Assembly (NCBI GenBank): GCA_947489325.1
Contig: CANLDA010000003.1
Location: forward strand, 1-64,000
Direction: 5' to 3'
Source of the DNA: an uncultured Paracoccaceae bacterium
GTDB taxonomy: Bacteria; Pseudomonadota; Alphaproteobacteria; Rhodobacterales; Rhodobacteraceae
Length of the DNA: 64,000 nucleotides
This document shows, one piece after another, positions 18,786 to 28,092 of the stretch; position 1 is the first letter of the stretch, and every line of letters begins with the position of its first letter. The translations under genes were made by a program, and so were the position numbers. The notes below the pieces were generated by a model. That model was not told the origin of the DNA, made no database searches, and worked only from the letters and a program-made list of their open reading frames with translations.

Positions 18786-21659
18786 CTATTGCAAGAAGGC
18801 CTCAACCGGCAGGATCAAGTCCGGGTCTGCAGAAAACGATAGGGTTTCCACATCCACCATCACGACCTGATGCTGGGATGACATCGCTTTCAGGCGGCGT
18901 TCATCTGTGGAAAACTCATAGGCATCAAGCTGACCCGGCAATACCACATGATCATCGCCCGGCCCTCCATGCACGCGATCCAGCGGGCCATTGGGGAAAA
19001 ATTCATCGTCGCCCTGATAGCCCAGCAATATGTCGCGATACGGCGATCCTTGCAGGCGATCATCCTGATCGGTGCCAGAAATTACGCCCCCGTTTAAAAA
19101 CGTGCCTTTTACTCGGGTTTCCCACCACGCTGGGTTTTCCTGATTAAACGTCACCAACACATCATTGCGTGCTGTGGTGTCTTCCAGATGGCGCAAATGC
19201 CCCCAACTGCCGTGCGGCACGGGTTTGGCAACATCGACAAAGGCGTTAAACAATGTGGCCCCTGATGTGCGCCATGCATTGAGGATGTCGTGATAAATCA
19301 ACGCCATTTCAGGGGAGTAATTCAGGATCTCAAAAAACCGGGACAGGTCTTCGTTTGCGCTCCAGCCACCGATACCGACAACATGGGTGCCCCCTTCGTA
19401 CATCACCAAATCAAGCCCGTTGTCCGCAGCAACTTTGGCCTGATAGGGCAGCGTTTCCGTAATCAATGTCCTAACAGAGTTTTCGCGCAATATCCGGGCG
19501 GCTTGAGGCACCACCTGATCAAACTCATGCTCTGCAATATATTGATCCAGCAGCGCGTGTTTAAGACCCTGATTGCGCCCATCGCGTTCTACCTTGGTGC
19601 GGCTTTCACCAATCAGGTTCAACACCTTTGGCGCGAAGTCGTCATTTCCCAGTTCAAGGCCGAAATACCCGGTCACTGCATAGGCATCAAAATGATCCAC
19701 CGGGCGCATATCTTTGGCCAAAGGTGCCTCAAGCACGGCCTGTTCCAGCCCGGGCCAGTCAGTGAAAGTGGCGGCAACACGCACCACGCGATCAGGCAAA
19801 TCATTCTGGTAAACTTCAGCAACCACCTCAAACACTTCGGCTGAACGAACGCCGTAGTATTGCATCCAACCATCGTCCTTGGCCTTACGACCCCAGCGTT
19901 CCTTGGCTTGCTCCGCGGCATAGTGGGCCTGTTCAAACAGGAAATTCCAAACTTCGTTGGAGTACTCCACATACGCCTTTTGATCGAGGTCCATGTGGTC
20001 GCGCAAATAGATAGCAAGCTGGCGCACATAATCATTATTGGCGCGATGCGGGATATTGAACCACCCATCCGCGCCGATATGATTGACAAGCGCCACCATG
20101 ATTTCCACCGGCACCCCCCGGCGGGTATAACTAAAATCCGTCGTTCGTGGGCGTTCATCCCATGACTGAATTGGCGACGCGTTGGTGTCCATCCAATCCA
20201 TAAACCGCACAACCCGCAGGTTTTCGATCACCTTGATCCAATCAGGGTTAAAGAGTGCCCCCACCTCGTCCAAGGGAAGCAAATCTTCACGGATCACACG
20301 AATGTTGCGGATGTGGTTGTCGGGATCGGTTTTGCGGATAGCGATGCCAACGGGGCCTTCGCCCGGTGTATATGAAAACCAAACCTCATTCTCTTCACGT
20401 TTGTCGACGCGCGCGCGGCCAGTCACACGCAACTCTCCTACGCCTTCAAAGCTGACACGATACCGCCCTGCAATGCTTTGAAAGTCTTCGGGTTGCTCGG
20501 TCAGGATATAGGTTTCGACTTTTGTCAGAGTGTCAGGAATGCGCAGGGGCCATCCGTTGGCGTCAAAAATATCCTGCGCCACCAATTCTTCATAGGTGAC
20601 ACCGCCCCATTGATCCGGCAAATGCCCAACCCAACGCCGCGCCGATTTCATTTCATCAATGAACGGGTGCTGCGTGGACCAATCGGCAATACCGTTCAAC
20701 CCCATTGCGAGGGAAGGATTGTCTAATTGTATACGCTGGGGCGTCGGTAAATATTGCGGCGCTGTTGTTACGCTTGCGGATGTGTCGCGCGGCATCTCTG
20801 ATGCAATGATTTGCACAAATGCTTCGAAGTTCTGTGCCACCAAAGGATGCACCGTAGGTGGCACAGTTTCGATACGCGGCATCGTGTCAAACAGCCCTGC
20901 ATAGGTGATCGCCCCTGCCAGAAAATAGAGCGTCGGTGTGCCGTGGGGGGCGTCATCTACATATAAATCCGTTACGGGAATATCGGACAAAGGCGTTTCT
21001 GTTAACGCGCGTGCCAAAATGCGCGCCACTGGGATCAGATCAATCTGTACCGATGGGCGCTCTTGTTGCAGCAATCTTTGAAACTCCACATACCAATCAT
21101 GATATGCGCCCTGATTATAGGCGTGATATTTGCGCAAATGCCGTGCAGATGGGGGAAACCGCTGAGTAATAGAGGCCATGTCAGACCAGCCTTCATACAG
21201 CACAAACCTTGGAGGAGCTGCCTGCGCAACGATCCAATCCATCAAATCCACGGTGGCGGAAACCGGGGTCACAGCATCGGGATTATCCCCGTCATAGAAA
21301 ATGTCGGGCGGCTGGTATTGGATGAAGTTCGCAGGGTTCATCATAATGGTATTAAACCCTGCGCGCGCAAAGGGTATGCGGTCTGCATCCCATGCGCTTG
21401 CCACCTCTTTGAAGGACCAGACTGGCGTGGGCGGTAGCTCTGACGCAAAGTTACGCAAAAACCCCCATTGCCCATCGGCGCTGTAATCCTGCCCGGCATT
21501 GCGTGCGAAATATGCCACCCAATGAGGGACAGTGGTTTCGTCGGTCTCTGACAGGTGATGAATCAGGCTGTTACCGAAAATATAGCTGCGCACCTGCGCC
21601 TGTGCAGCACTGGAACACATTAAAATAAAAACGATCAGTCGCAGAAAAGGCAGGCGCAT
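18786..21659 (-). CDS. Secreted SGNH-like / clan-A glycosidase-like protein with C-terminal RTX-like repeats
   Basis: The 957-aa protein begins with a signal peptide (MRLPFLRLIVFILMCSSAAQA). An SGNH-hydrolase-like block has GNS at 29-31 and a DxxH pair Asp236/His239. The middle resembles a clan-A glycoside hydrolase: VEYSNEVWN carries a candidate acid/base Glu569, and LVMYEGGTH carries a candidate nucleophile Glu754. Near the end, GGVISGTDQDDRLQG, LLGYQGDDEF and HGGPGDDHVV are RTX-type calcium-binding nonapeptides. The start at 21659 has GGAG nearby and exposes the signal peptide; the frame opens 16 codons earlier. It is the last gene of the minus-strand operon and probably cuts or trims an extracellular polysaccharide. 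The enzymatic assignment is from motifs only. Confidence 0.72.
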   Translation of the reverse strand: MRLPFLRLIVFILMCSSAAQAQVRSYIFGNSLIHHLSETDETTVPHWVAYFARNAGQDYSADGQWGFLRNFASELPPTPVWSFKEVASAWDADRIPFARAGFNTIMMNPANFIQYQPPDIFYDGDNPDAVTPVSATVDLMDWIVAQAAPPRFVLYEGWSDMASITQRFPPSARHLRKYHAYNQGAYHDWYVEFQRLLQQERPSVQIDLIPVARILARALTETPLSDIPVTDLYVDDAPHGTPTLYFLAGAITYAGLFDTMPRIETVPPTVHPLVAQNFEAFVQIIASEMPRDTSASVTTAPQYLPTPQRIQLDNPSLAMGLNGIADWSTQHPFIDEMKSARRWVGHLPDQWGGVTYEELVAQDIFDANGWPLRIPDTLTKVETYILTEQPEDFQSIAGRYRVSFEGVGELRVTGRARVDKREENEVWFSYTPGEGPVGIAIRKTDPDNHIRNIRVIREDLLPLDEVGALFNPDWIKVIENLRVVRFMDWMDTNASPIQSWDERPRTTDFSYTRRGVPVEIMVALVNHIGADGWFNIPHRANNDYVRQLAIYLRDHMDLDQKAYVEYSNEVWNFLFEQAHYAAEQAKERWGRKAKDDGWMQYYGVRSAEVFEVVAEVYQNDLPDRVVRVAATFTDWPGLEQAVLEAPLAKDMRPVDHFDAYAVTGYFGLELGNDDFAPKVLNLIGESRTKVERDGRNQGLKHALLDQYIAEHEFDQVVPQAARILRENSVRTLITETLPYQAKVAADNGLDLVMYEGGTHVVGIGGWSANEDLSRFFEILNYSPEMALIYHDILNAWRTSGATLFNAFVDVAKPVPHGSWGHLRHLEDTTARNDVLVTFNQENPAWWETRVKGTFLNGGVISGTDQDDRLQGSPYRDILLGYQGDDEFFPNGPLDRVHGGPGDDHVVLPGQLDAYEFSTDERRLKAMSSQHQVVMVDVETLSFSADPDLILPVEAFLQ

Positions 21660-21739
21660 TCTTGGACTCCAATTGTAAGCCAAGGCCCAACGCAGGGCCT
21701 GCGTCAAAGATATTGGCTAATAGGTCGTTGGCAAGTTCG

Positions 21740-24016
21740 TTATAGGGAAAATTCGGCCACATCCCCCTGCAGGCGCAAAACCGTCAGACCAAGACGCAGC
21801 TCGACTTTGTCTTTACCAAGGCGGGCCACCTGAGGATCAGTCGGCCAACGAGATAGGTCCAACGTATATCCCTCACGCCACCCCCGAATGACCGATACCC
21901 CGCCATAGTCCACGATAAAAGTGACGTTGCCATCCCCGGCCTGCACATCATTGTGACCGTTGCCTATAAAGATATGGTCATCGCCCCCTTCAGAACGCAC
22001 GAGGTTTCGGCCAGGTCCAGTATGGATTTGCGAGCCACCCGGACCATCATGAATTTCATCATTACCAGGTCCGGCGTAAATGGTGCTTTTACCTGCACCG
22101 CCTTTGATCAGGTCATTCCCGGCGCCGCCGTCCAGAAAATCACGCCCATTGCCACCAATCAGCGTATCATCCCCCGCCCCACCAAAGAAGCGATGCGCAT
22201 CCTTGCCCCGCCCGGATTTCGCAACCAAAAGATCATTGCCCGCACCGCCGTGGAATGTCGCCCCGCCATATTTCGGACCAATCATCACGTCATCACCGCG
22301 ACTCCCCTGAACATTCACCACCACTCTTTCTGAGGTTTCGAAATTGATTGGGGTATCCGGGTGGGCAACGATGGCGATTTCTTTACCTTCACTTACGTTG
22401 TCCTCGTGGCGTGCAACCACTGTGGCAATGCGAATGTTTTCCACATGTGCAGGAGCATGAAGCACGTAATCATCCGGCCCCGCCATATACCAAAGCGTAT
22501 CATTGCCGCCGTCCGCATCTTCGACGATCTTTTCAGCGTCGGACCCATAGGCCCAATAATCATTGTCAGCATTGCCCCCAGCCATAACCACCGATCCATC
22601 CAGTGACATCATCGCGTTGACGCCGCGTTCCGGGTTTTCAAAGCCGCGCAGGTCTAGCCCCAGCTCCAGCGCATTTTCCACCAGTTCGGCACGCATCTCG
22701 GCCAAGGGACCAGTGTCGGAAAGGTTCGTGGTTTCGCCGGGATCATTCACCAGATCAAACAGATGTTCTTCGCCATCGGGGTATCGGAAATACCTGTATT
22801 GGCTCAGCTCTGCCTTGGCCGAGCGCACAGACAGCGTGCCAAAAACGCTTGTGACCGGGGATTTCGTGCAATCAAATTCGCCAAAACTGTCGTCAATCAA
22901 CGGCAAGAGGCTCTGCCCTGATGTCCAATCAGGGCGATAAGGCAACCCGGCCAAATCCATCACGGTTTTGGGCACATTATGCAGCGACACGGGCATATCC
23001 ACCGTTTGCCCGCCTTCCAAACGCGCATTCCAAATTCCAAGAGGCACATGGGCGGCACTGTCCCATTGGCTCATCTTATGGAAACTATCGTGGGTGCCAA
23101 GATTGAACCCATTGTCCGACAATAACACCACCGTTGTATTTTCTGCCAAAGGAGAGTCGCGCAGCGCATCCATGAAACGGCCAATTTCATGATCCACGTG
23201 ACTGATAGCGGCGAAATAGGCGCGCACCACTTGGCGCCACGCCTCATCCCCTGCCTTTTCCGGGGTCCATGGGCCGTTGGCAATATAGGCCGCCTCATAG
23301 ACTGCCATGCCTTCCTGAGGGCCAAAGTAATCCTCAGGCGCGGCGGTCGATGGCCATGTGATCTGTGTCGGATCATAGGTTTGATAAAATCGATCCGGGC
23401 ATTGCAGGTTGTAATGCGGGTGTTTGAATCCAAGTTGGATCAGATGGCGCCGCGTCGGGTCAGCGCGATCCAGATAATCAATCGCATTCTGGGCAACTTT
23501 CCAGTCATAAAACTTGCGATCTTGCGATCCATCATCATCCGGATGATTGACGCCGGAGATACCCGGCCCTTTGCCAAGGTAGTCTTTTATCTTCTCACGC
23601 TTACCTGCGTCCTTGGCCTCTGGTTCTTCATGAAACAGGACGCGTTTGTATTCGTCGGGCATGGGCTTGTAATTGCTGTCCACCTTACCCGTGGTAAAAC
23701 AGCGAAACCCTGCACGGCGCAGATCAAATTGCCAGCCTTTGGTGGGCGGAAGGACATCACGCCAAAACCGGTTCAGATCGACAAGCCCGGTACGAAACGG
23801 CGACAAGCCAGTGGCCAGTTCTGCCCGACAAGGCGCGCACAATGGCACCGTGGCATAAGCATTGGCAAAGCGCACAGCTTCGGACATGAACCGATCAATG
23901 TTGGGTGTGCTGATCGCAAGACCAAACGATTGACGCCACGTATAAACGTCAATCATGTCATCAATCCAGATGACGCAGATATTGTCGCCTTTGACGGTGT
24001 CGCGATCAAAGCTCAT
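21740..24016 (-). CDS. Sulfatase fused to RTX calcium-binding repeats
   Basis: This 758-aa protein has a type I sulfatase domain at about 1-460. The Asp19-Asp20 pair binds calcium, and CAPCRAELATG from Cys60 matches CxPxRxxxxTG, where Cys becomes formylglycine. A further metal motif LLSDNGFNLGTHD lies near 310. After a linker, about 570-690 holds around eight RTX nonapeptides of the form GGAGNDxLxG. The tail has a terminal secretion-like section. There is no Sec signal peptide, so type I secretion fits. The ATG at 24016 overlaps the preceding stop (ATGA) and follows GAGG. The protein probably desulfates an extracellular glycan. Iduronate- or choline-sulfatase-like activity cannot be told apart. 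Confidence 0.88.
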   Translation of the reverse strand: MSFDRDTVKGDNICVIWIDDMIDVYTWRQSFGLAISTPNIDRFMSEAVRFANAYATVPLCAPCRAELATGLSPFRTGLVDLNRFWRDVLPPTKGWQFDLRRAGFRCFTTGKVDSNYKPMPDEYKRVLFHEEPEAKDAGKREKIKDYLGKGPGISGVNHPDDDGSQDRKFYDWKVAQNAIDYLDRADPTRRHLIQLGFKHPHYNLQCPDRFYQTYDPTQITWPSTAAPEDYFGPQEGMAVYEAAYIANGPWTPEKAGDEAWRQVVRAYFAAISHVDHEIGRFMDALRDSPLAENTTVVLLSDNGFNLGTHDSFHKMSQWDSAAHVPLGIWNARLEGGQTVDMPVSLHNVPKTVMDLAGLPYRPDWTSGQSLLPLIDDSFGEFDCTKSPVTSVFGTLSVRSAKAELSQYRYFRYPDGEEHLFDLVNDPGETTNLSDTGPLAEMRAELVENALELGLDLRGFENPERGVNAMMSLDGSVVMAGGNADNDYWAYGSDAEKIVEDADGGNDTLWYMAGPDDYVLHAPAHVENIRIATVVARHEDNVSEGKEIAIVAHPDTPINFETSERVVVNVQGSRGDDVMIGPKYGGATFHGGAGNDLLVAKSGRGKDAHRFFGGAGDDTLIGGNGRDFLDGGAGNDLIKGGAGKSTIYAGPGNDEIHDGPGGSQIHTGPGRNLVRSEGGDDHIFIGNGHNDVQAGDGNVTFIVDYGGVSVIRGWREGYTLDLSRWPTDPQVARLGKDKVELRLGLTVLRLQGDVAEFSL

Positions 24017-24816
24017 CCGGCATCCTCTTGTTTTTGTACAAATCTGCACGCGCGTTCCATGTCGGCAATGCCGCTGTCAGAACTTAGACCATTGCGGTCA
24101 AACCAGAACAGCACATCCCGGATCACCACATCACCCAACGTTTTCACAATGCCTTTGCGATGACTGCGACAGGCCATGAACACATCTGACGCCCCCAACA
24201 TCGAGGTCGCCAACTCCATGCTGGGGCCGATGTGCTGCACTGATGGGCTAAACCCTTCATGCCCTACACAGGCACTGAGGTAAATATTCCCCTGCGAATA
24301 CCCAAATGCCACCCAACATCCTGGTGCAGGCGTGGGCATGCGCAGGTCAATGGTTTCGCTTTGATCCTGTAAAATCAATGTGCCCTCTTTTTCATGGAGG
24401 AACAGGTAATTTTTATGATCATGTGGATTCACGGAAATCAATGTGCGCGCGTTTGCATGAGGGGTTTGTATTCGGCAAGCAAAGCTGAAATGCGCCGCAT
24501 CTATCAAAGCGTTTTCAACGGCCAAGCCGCAATTCACACCAGCCTGCGCCAGCAATCCACCCCCTTGAGAAAATCGCGCGTGCCCCTCATTGGGAGTTGC
24601 TGGTTTGGCCTTGGTTCCAACTTTATTCTCGGCAGGCCATGCTGTGATCACCCCATCGGTATGCGTGAGTGATGTGCCACGATACCAGATAGCCTCACAT
24701 TCATTCGGATGGCTTGCAGGGCCGATCCATTCAACGTTTTGTTGGGACGGTGGCGTATCACGCAACAGAACCGCCTCTGGCACCTCGATATCCACGACAT
24801 AGGGGGCGTCTGTCAT
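24013..24816 (-). CDS. Unrecognised 267-aa protein, possibly a LamG/concanavalin-like beta-sandwich
   Basis: I do not recognise a family with confidence. The protein has no signal peptide or membrane segment. The stretch ALIDAAHFSFACRIQTP, then KNYLFLHEKEGTLILQD, then GCWVAFGYSQGNIYLSACVG resembles the strand pattern of laminin-G/pentraxin domains that bind sugars (exposure statement, ligand, then display strands). It overlaps the upstream 479-aa gene by one base (TGATG) and the sulfatase by ATGA, so the three are almost certainly translated together. A glycan-binding or assembly partner of the sulfatase is a guess. Confidence 0.6.
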   Translation of the reverse strand: MTDAPYVVDIEVPEAVLLRDTPPSQQNVEWIGPASHPNECEAIWYRGTSLTHTDGVITAWPAENKVGTKAKPATPNEGHARFSQGGGLLAQAGVNCGLAVENALIDAAHFSFACRIQTPHANARTLISVNPHDHKNYLFLHEKEGTLILQDQSETIDLRMPTPAPGCWVAFGYSQGNIYLSACVGHEGFSPSVQHIGPSMELATSMLGASDVFMACRSHRKGIVKTLGDVVIRDVLFWFDRNGLSSDSGIADMERACRFVQKQEDAG

Positions 24817-26255
24817 CAGTGCACCGGTAAGACTGCGGGCAAAGCCCAGCGATACAATGTTTGCCCGGTGCGGCTGCCCATTGACCAGGTGTCGCGCACG
24901 GCACCGCGGTTCGCAGGCATGCCATCCGACGACGGCGCATGCCCTATTGCATAAGCCAGTTCCAAAGCGTCGCCCTTGGGGGCTTTGTCAAAGCGGATCA
25001 GGATGTCGCAGGGATCATCTTTGGCGATCGACACCTCTTTGATCTTAACCTTGTTGGTGGCACCCATCAGGTGAAACCCACATTCCTTACCCGCGCTCAA
25101 CGGATCATTCTCATCCAAAACCAACGTCCCCTGCGCCTGTGCGCGACAGCGGATGGTTTTGCCGTTGTCTTCACGCTCTGCCAGCAAGAACAAGGGACAT
25201 GCCCATGGGGTATCTGCGTTCATTGCCTCAATAGCAGCGGCTTCCATTTCGGTCATCTGGATCAAGGCATCTTGATCAGGGCGGCCAAATTCATTTAGGC
25301 CAAACATATAGCTTGGCGCTACATGCACGAAATCATGCGAGCCGTGGTTCCACGACAATTCCCATTGCGCACGCAACACCGGGGTATCCGTAACACCTTG
25401 CGTGCCCGCATCAAACATCGTGGTAAACAGAGGTTTGCGCAGGCCATGATCTGCAAACAAATCTGTGACCTTATCCATCAGTGCATACATCCCGGCCCGC
25501 CATTCATCACCTGAGGAAACCACATCCTCTAGCACGTAATCCAGGTTGACTGACAAGACCTTAGCTGGCAAATCCATCACCCGCGCCCCAGCACAGAAAT
25601 TGGCCAAAGTCTGTTCAAAGTTGCGATACCCGATGCTGGTGGTAAGTTTTGCAATCGAGGCGGCGCTGTCGGCTTCGGTTCGGGAAAAAATCACCGGCAA
25701 GGCGCGGAAGTCAGCATGGCGTTGGGCAATGATTTCGTCTGCAATCAGGCTGTCGCGCGTTTGTTCACGTACCGTTTGTACATGCGTCACAGCGGTGTTT
25801 TCCTCGCTGCCGGAATTTCCCGCAGCACCCAGATCATCCCCAGCCGTGACAACATGAAAAGGAAATCGCGGTGCAACATCATATGTGTCTGCTCGTCGCG
25901 GGCCACCCAACCCCAAAACGGCAAACAATGCCCCGGTTGGATTGGCAAAAATGTCCGGCGTTCCATCATCGACAGCCTCTTTTAGCCGTCTGAATTCACG
26001 TACGCCCTGTTCACCGGGCAAACGGGCGGAAAACACATACCAACCATTGGCTTCACGCACATTCCATGCATCAATGTCACCCAGAACAGATGCATCAACA
26101 CGCGCGCCTGCGCTGCCCAAACGCCGCCCGATATCAGAAATCACGCTATCACTTAGGTTCATGCGCAATCCGGTTTCGTCAAACCCGATCACATCCCCAT
26201 TGCGCGCCTTCAGCAAAATGCCTTTGCGTGGCTTTGCAGTTGTTTCATCCGTCAC
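24816..26255 (-). CDS. Unrecognised 479-aa protein of the glycan-modification operon
   Basis: No known family was recognised. The protein is soluble in appearance, has no signal peptide, and starts at a GTG preceded by AAGGGGC. The N-terminal 60 residues resemble a short structural repeat (GILLKARNGDVIGFDETGLR). The middle part (about 150-340) contains LSVNLDYVLEDV, FTTMFDAGTQGV, WNHGSHDFVHVAPSY and GRPDQDALIQMTEMEA. The last contains several His and Asp residues that could form a hydrolase site, and the general look is of an SGNH-like esterase. It is coupled to the 267-aa gene. A glycan esterase or carrier is possible, but nothing is proven. Confidence 0.6.
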   Translation of the reverse strand: MTDETTAKPRKGILLKARNGDVIGFDETGLRMNLSDSVISDIGRRLGSAGARVDASVLGDIDAWNVREANGWYVFSARLPGEQGVREFRRLKEAVDDGTPDIFANPTGALFAVLGLGGPRRADTYDVAPRFPFHVVTAGDDLGAAGNSGSEENTAVTHVQTVREQTRDSLIADEIIAQRHADFRALPVIFSRTEADSAASIAKLTTSIGYRNFEQTLANFCAGARVMDLPAKVLSVNLDYVLEDVVSSGDEWRAGMYALMDKVTDLFADHGLRKPLFTTMFDAGTQGVTDTPVLRAQWELSWNHGSHDFVHVAPSYMFGLNEFGRPDQDALIQMTEMEAAAIEAMNADTPWACPLFLLAEREDNGKTIRCRAQAQGTLVLDENDPLSAGKECGFHLMGATNKVKIKEVSIAKDDPCDILIRFDKAPKGDALELAYAIGHAPSSDGMPANRGAVRDTWSMGSRTGQTLYRWALPAVLPVH

Positions 26256-26286
26256 GATGTCGCCCCTTTACATGTGCCGACATGTT

Positions 26287-27210
26287 TCATTCATTTGTAT
26301 CGCACAGTTTGCTTGTCCAATACTGCAATCTTTCCAACAAAATATCGAATGTATCTTTGTCATAGTCCAGCGGCGGATTGTCTTGGTATCCAAACAATGA
26401 CCACTCAAAATCTTGCACCCAACCCATCATTTCCTGACGTTGCTTGTGTCGCACACCGCCGCCGTTTTCACACCCTATCAGCAACCTGATCATGCGCCCA
26501 TCCTGTCGACGCATCCCATTGGCCTGTCGCAAAACCTCAACCTGTATGTCCGAAAGCGATGGGTTACGGTTGTGCAGGCGTTTTTCTGATGTCCACGTCA
26601 GGCCCAATTCTGCACAGAATTGGTCCAGAATGTTCTGACCTTCTTGATAGGTCATGAGGATCTGCCGCTCCGCCCCGAACATTTCTGCAATGTTGGTCGT
26701 CATATCCGTAACGTTCAACAGTTGTGCGGCATAAGGCGCCGCCCAAAAATCGGCGAATGGATCGGGCGTTTGCCACATGTGGTTTGCCGTCACATAGCCC
26801 AATCCAAGATTGTTGCGACGCATCTGCACGGACTGCGCATAGAAACTTTTTTGCCAAGGGGCCATATCGCGAGACACAGACACCACCGTCACATCGTGCT
26901 GGGCAAATAGCGCATGCACGCTGTCCTTAAAATCCGAGCTCATCCCCGGAAATTCGACATAGACATTTTCGTCCGACAAAATGCAGGCAGAACCGAGCGC
27001 CTCACATTGCTTTAGGTAATCTGCCAACGCATCCAGATTGCGCCGTCGCAAATTGTCCCCCAGCCATGTGTGATTGGGAGCATTCCAAGTGATGTTCAAA
27101 GGCGGATAACATACGCCATCATGCGCGGCCTCGGAGTACCCGCGCCACAAGTAATCCTGAATAGAGGTCGTTCCCGTCTTGGGAAGGCCAATGTGGATTA
27201 CAATCTTCAT
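26287..27210 (-). CDS. Sulfotransferase family protein
   Basis: The 307-aa protein begins MKIVIHIGLPKTGTTSIQDY. This is the 5'-phosphosulfate-binding loop of PAPS-dependent sulfotransferases (PKTGTTS). VVSVSRDMAPWQKSFYAQ near 120 resembles the 3'-phosphate-binding RDP-type segment. Such enzymes move sulfate from PAPS to a sugar or lipid hydroxyl in the cytoplasm. The start is preceded by GGAAGG at about 11 bases. It lies 31 bases upstream of the 479-aa gene and six bases downstream of the hydrolase. Its presence with a sulfatase two genes later implies that sulfate is placed on, and later removed from, the same glycan. Confidence 0.85.
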   Translation of the reverse strand: MKIVIHIGLPKTGTTSIQDYLWRGYSEAAHDGVCYPPLNITWNAPNHTWLGDNLRRRNLDALADYLKQCEALGSACILSDENVYVEFPGMSSDFKDSVHALFAQHDVTVVSVSRDMAPWQKSFYAQSVQMRRNNLGLGYVTANHMWQTPDPFADFWAAPYAAQLLNVTDMTTNIAEMFGAERQILMTYQEGQNILDQFCAELGLTWTSEKRLHNRNPSLSDIQVEVLRQANGMRRQDGRMIRLLIGCENGGGVRHKQRQEMMGWVQDFEWSLFGYQDNPPLDYDKDTFDILLERLQYWTSKLCDTNE

Positions 27211-27216
27211 TAATGT

Positions 27217-28092
27217 CTAACCTTCCTGATGAGGTGTTACCCAACGTCTAACCAGACGACCAAACCCGTTTTCCTGTGCCAGCCGCAAAAATAACTGAGC
27301 GCGCGGATTATTCCGATCATGCATGATAGAGCCAAGTTTGCGCAGATAGCGAAAGCCAACTCGGCGTTTACTACGAAACGCACGGCGCAATGCCCTAGCA
27401 TCAGTTTTATCACGCAGCAGATCGAATAAAACCTCCTGTATGCCCATCTGAACACATGACTGAATTGCGGCATGTCCAACACCATGCATTATGACGCGGC
27501 TATAGTGGCCACGGCGCGGTATACGCGCCTCATGTTTGCGATCCTGACCATGGAGGGGATCATAGATCACAACGTATTCACGGCGCTTGTCCATATGGTG
27601 GCGCAACTGATGCTTCCATTTCCCCATCGCCGCCCACTCTGCATGATAGCGCCGTTCAAACCGCACCGCGGCCGGATCAATCGACACCTGAGGAGATACC
27701 GCCACCGCACGTTTGGCCCGCAACGCTTGTGACCCAAGCAACGCGCCATAGCCTCCCATACTGAATCCATAGGACACAACGGGATGGCGGCGACCAAGAA
27801 AAGCACGGCAAGCCGCCATAGCCTCAAAAAAATCATCATATTGATGCCAATCAGGGTGGGCATGAAACACGCAAACATGCGCAATGCCACGCTTGGTGAA
27901 TGACCGCGACCCCCAGCCCTCTGCCGCATCAAACGGATAATCATAGGGCGGAAAGGCCACAACGGTATGGCCTGTCTGTTTTGGACCAAAATATTCCAGA
28001 CGCAGGTTTTCGCTTTGCCAGATGACGTGGCCTTGCACCCAGTCCTCAGGAAATGGAACCGGCTCAGCCATACGTATACGCAGGTTGTGCAT
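27217..28092 (-). CDS. Alpha/beta-hydrolase-fold protein
   Basis: This 291-aa protein contains the nucleophile elbow GFSMGGYG near residue 115 (Ser), a likely acid in VVIYDPLHGQD and a histidine in IMHGVGHAAIQ. Together they suggest a Ser-Asp-His esterase or acyl hydrolase. The C-terminal 60 residues are Arg/Lys-rich and probably helical. The ATG at 28092 has GAGG six bases upstream and overlaps the preceding glycosyltransferase gene by 29 bases, so coupling is likely. A later ATG (28071) has no ribosome site. No signal peptide is visible. An ester-removing or transacylating role on the glycan is inferred from context only. Confidence 0.72.
   Translation of the reverse strand: MHNLRIRMAEPVPFPEDWVQGHVIWQSENLRLEYFGPKQTGHTVVAFPPYDYPFDAAEGWGSRSFTKRGIAHVCVFHAHPDWHQYDDFFEAMAACRAFLGRRHPVVSYGFSMGGYGALLGSQALRAKRAVAVSPQVSIDPAAVRFERRYHAEWAAMGKWKHQLRHHMDKRREYVVIYDPLHGQDRKHEARIPRRGHYSRVIMHGVGHAAIQSCVQMGIQEVLFDLLRDKTDARALRRAFRSKRRVGFRYLRKLGSIMHDRNNPRAQLFLRLAQENGFGRLVRRWVTPHQEG

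Noticed and set aside
23189-24163. 324-codon plus-strand frame
   Set aside because: It is opposite the sulfatase catalytic region, which has strong motifs in its own frame.
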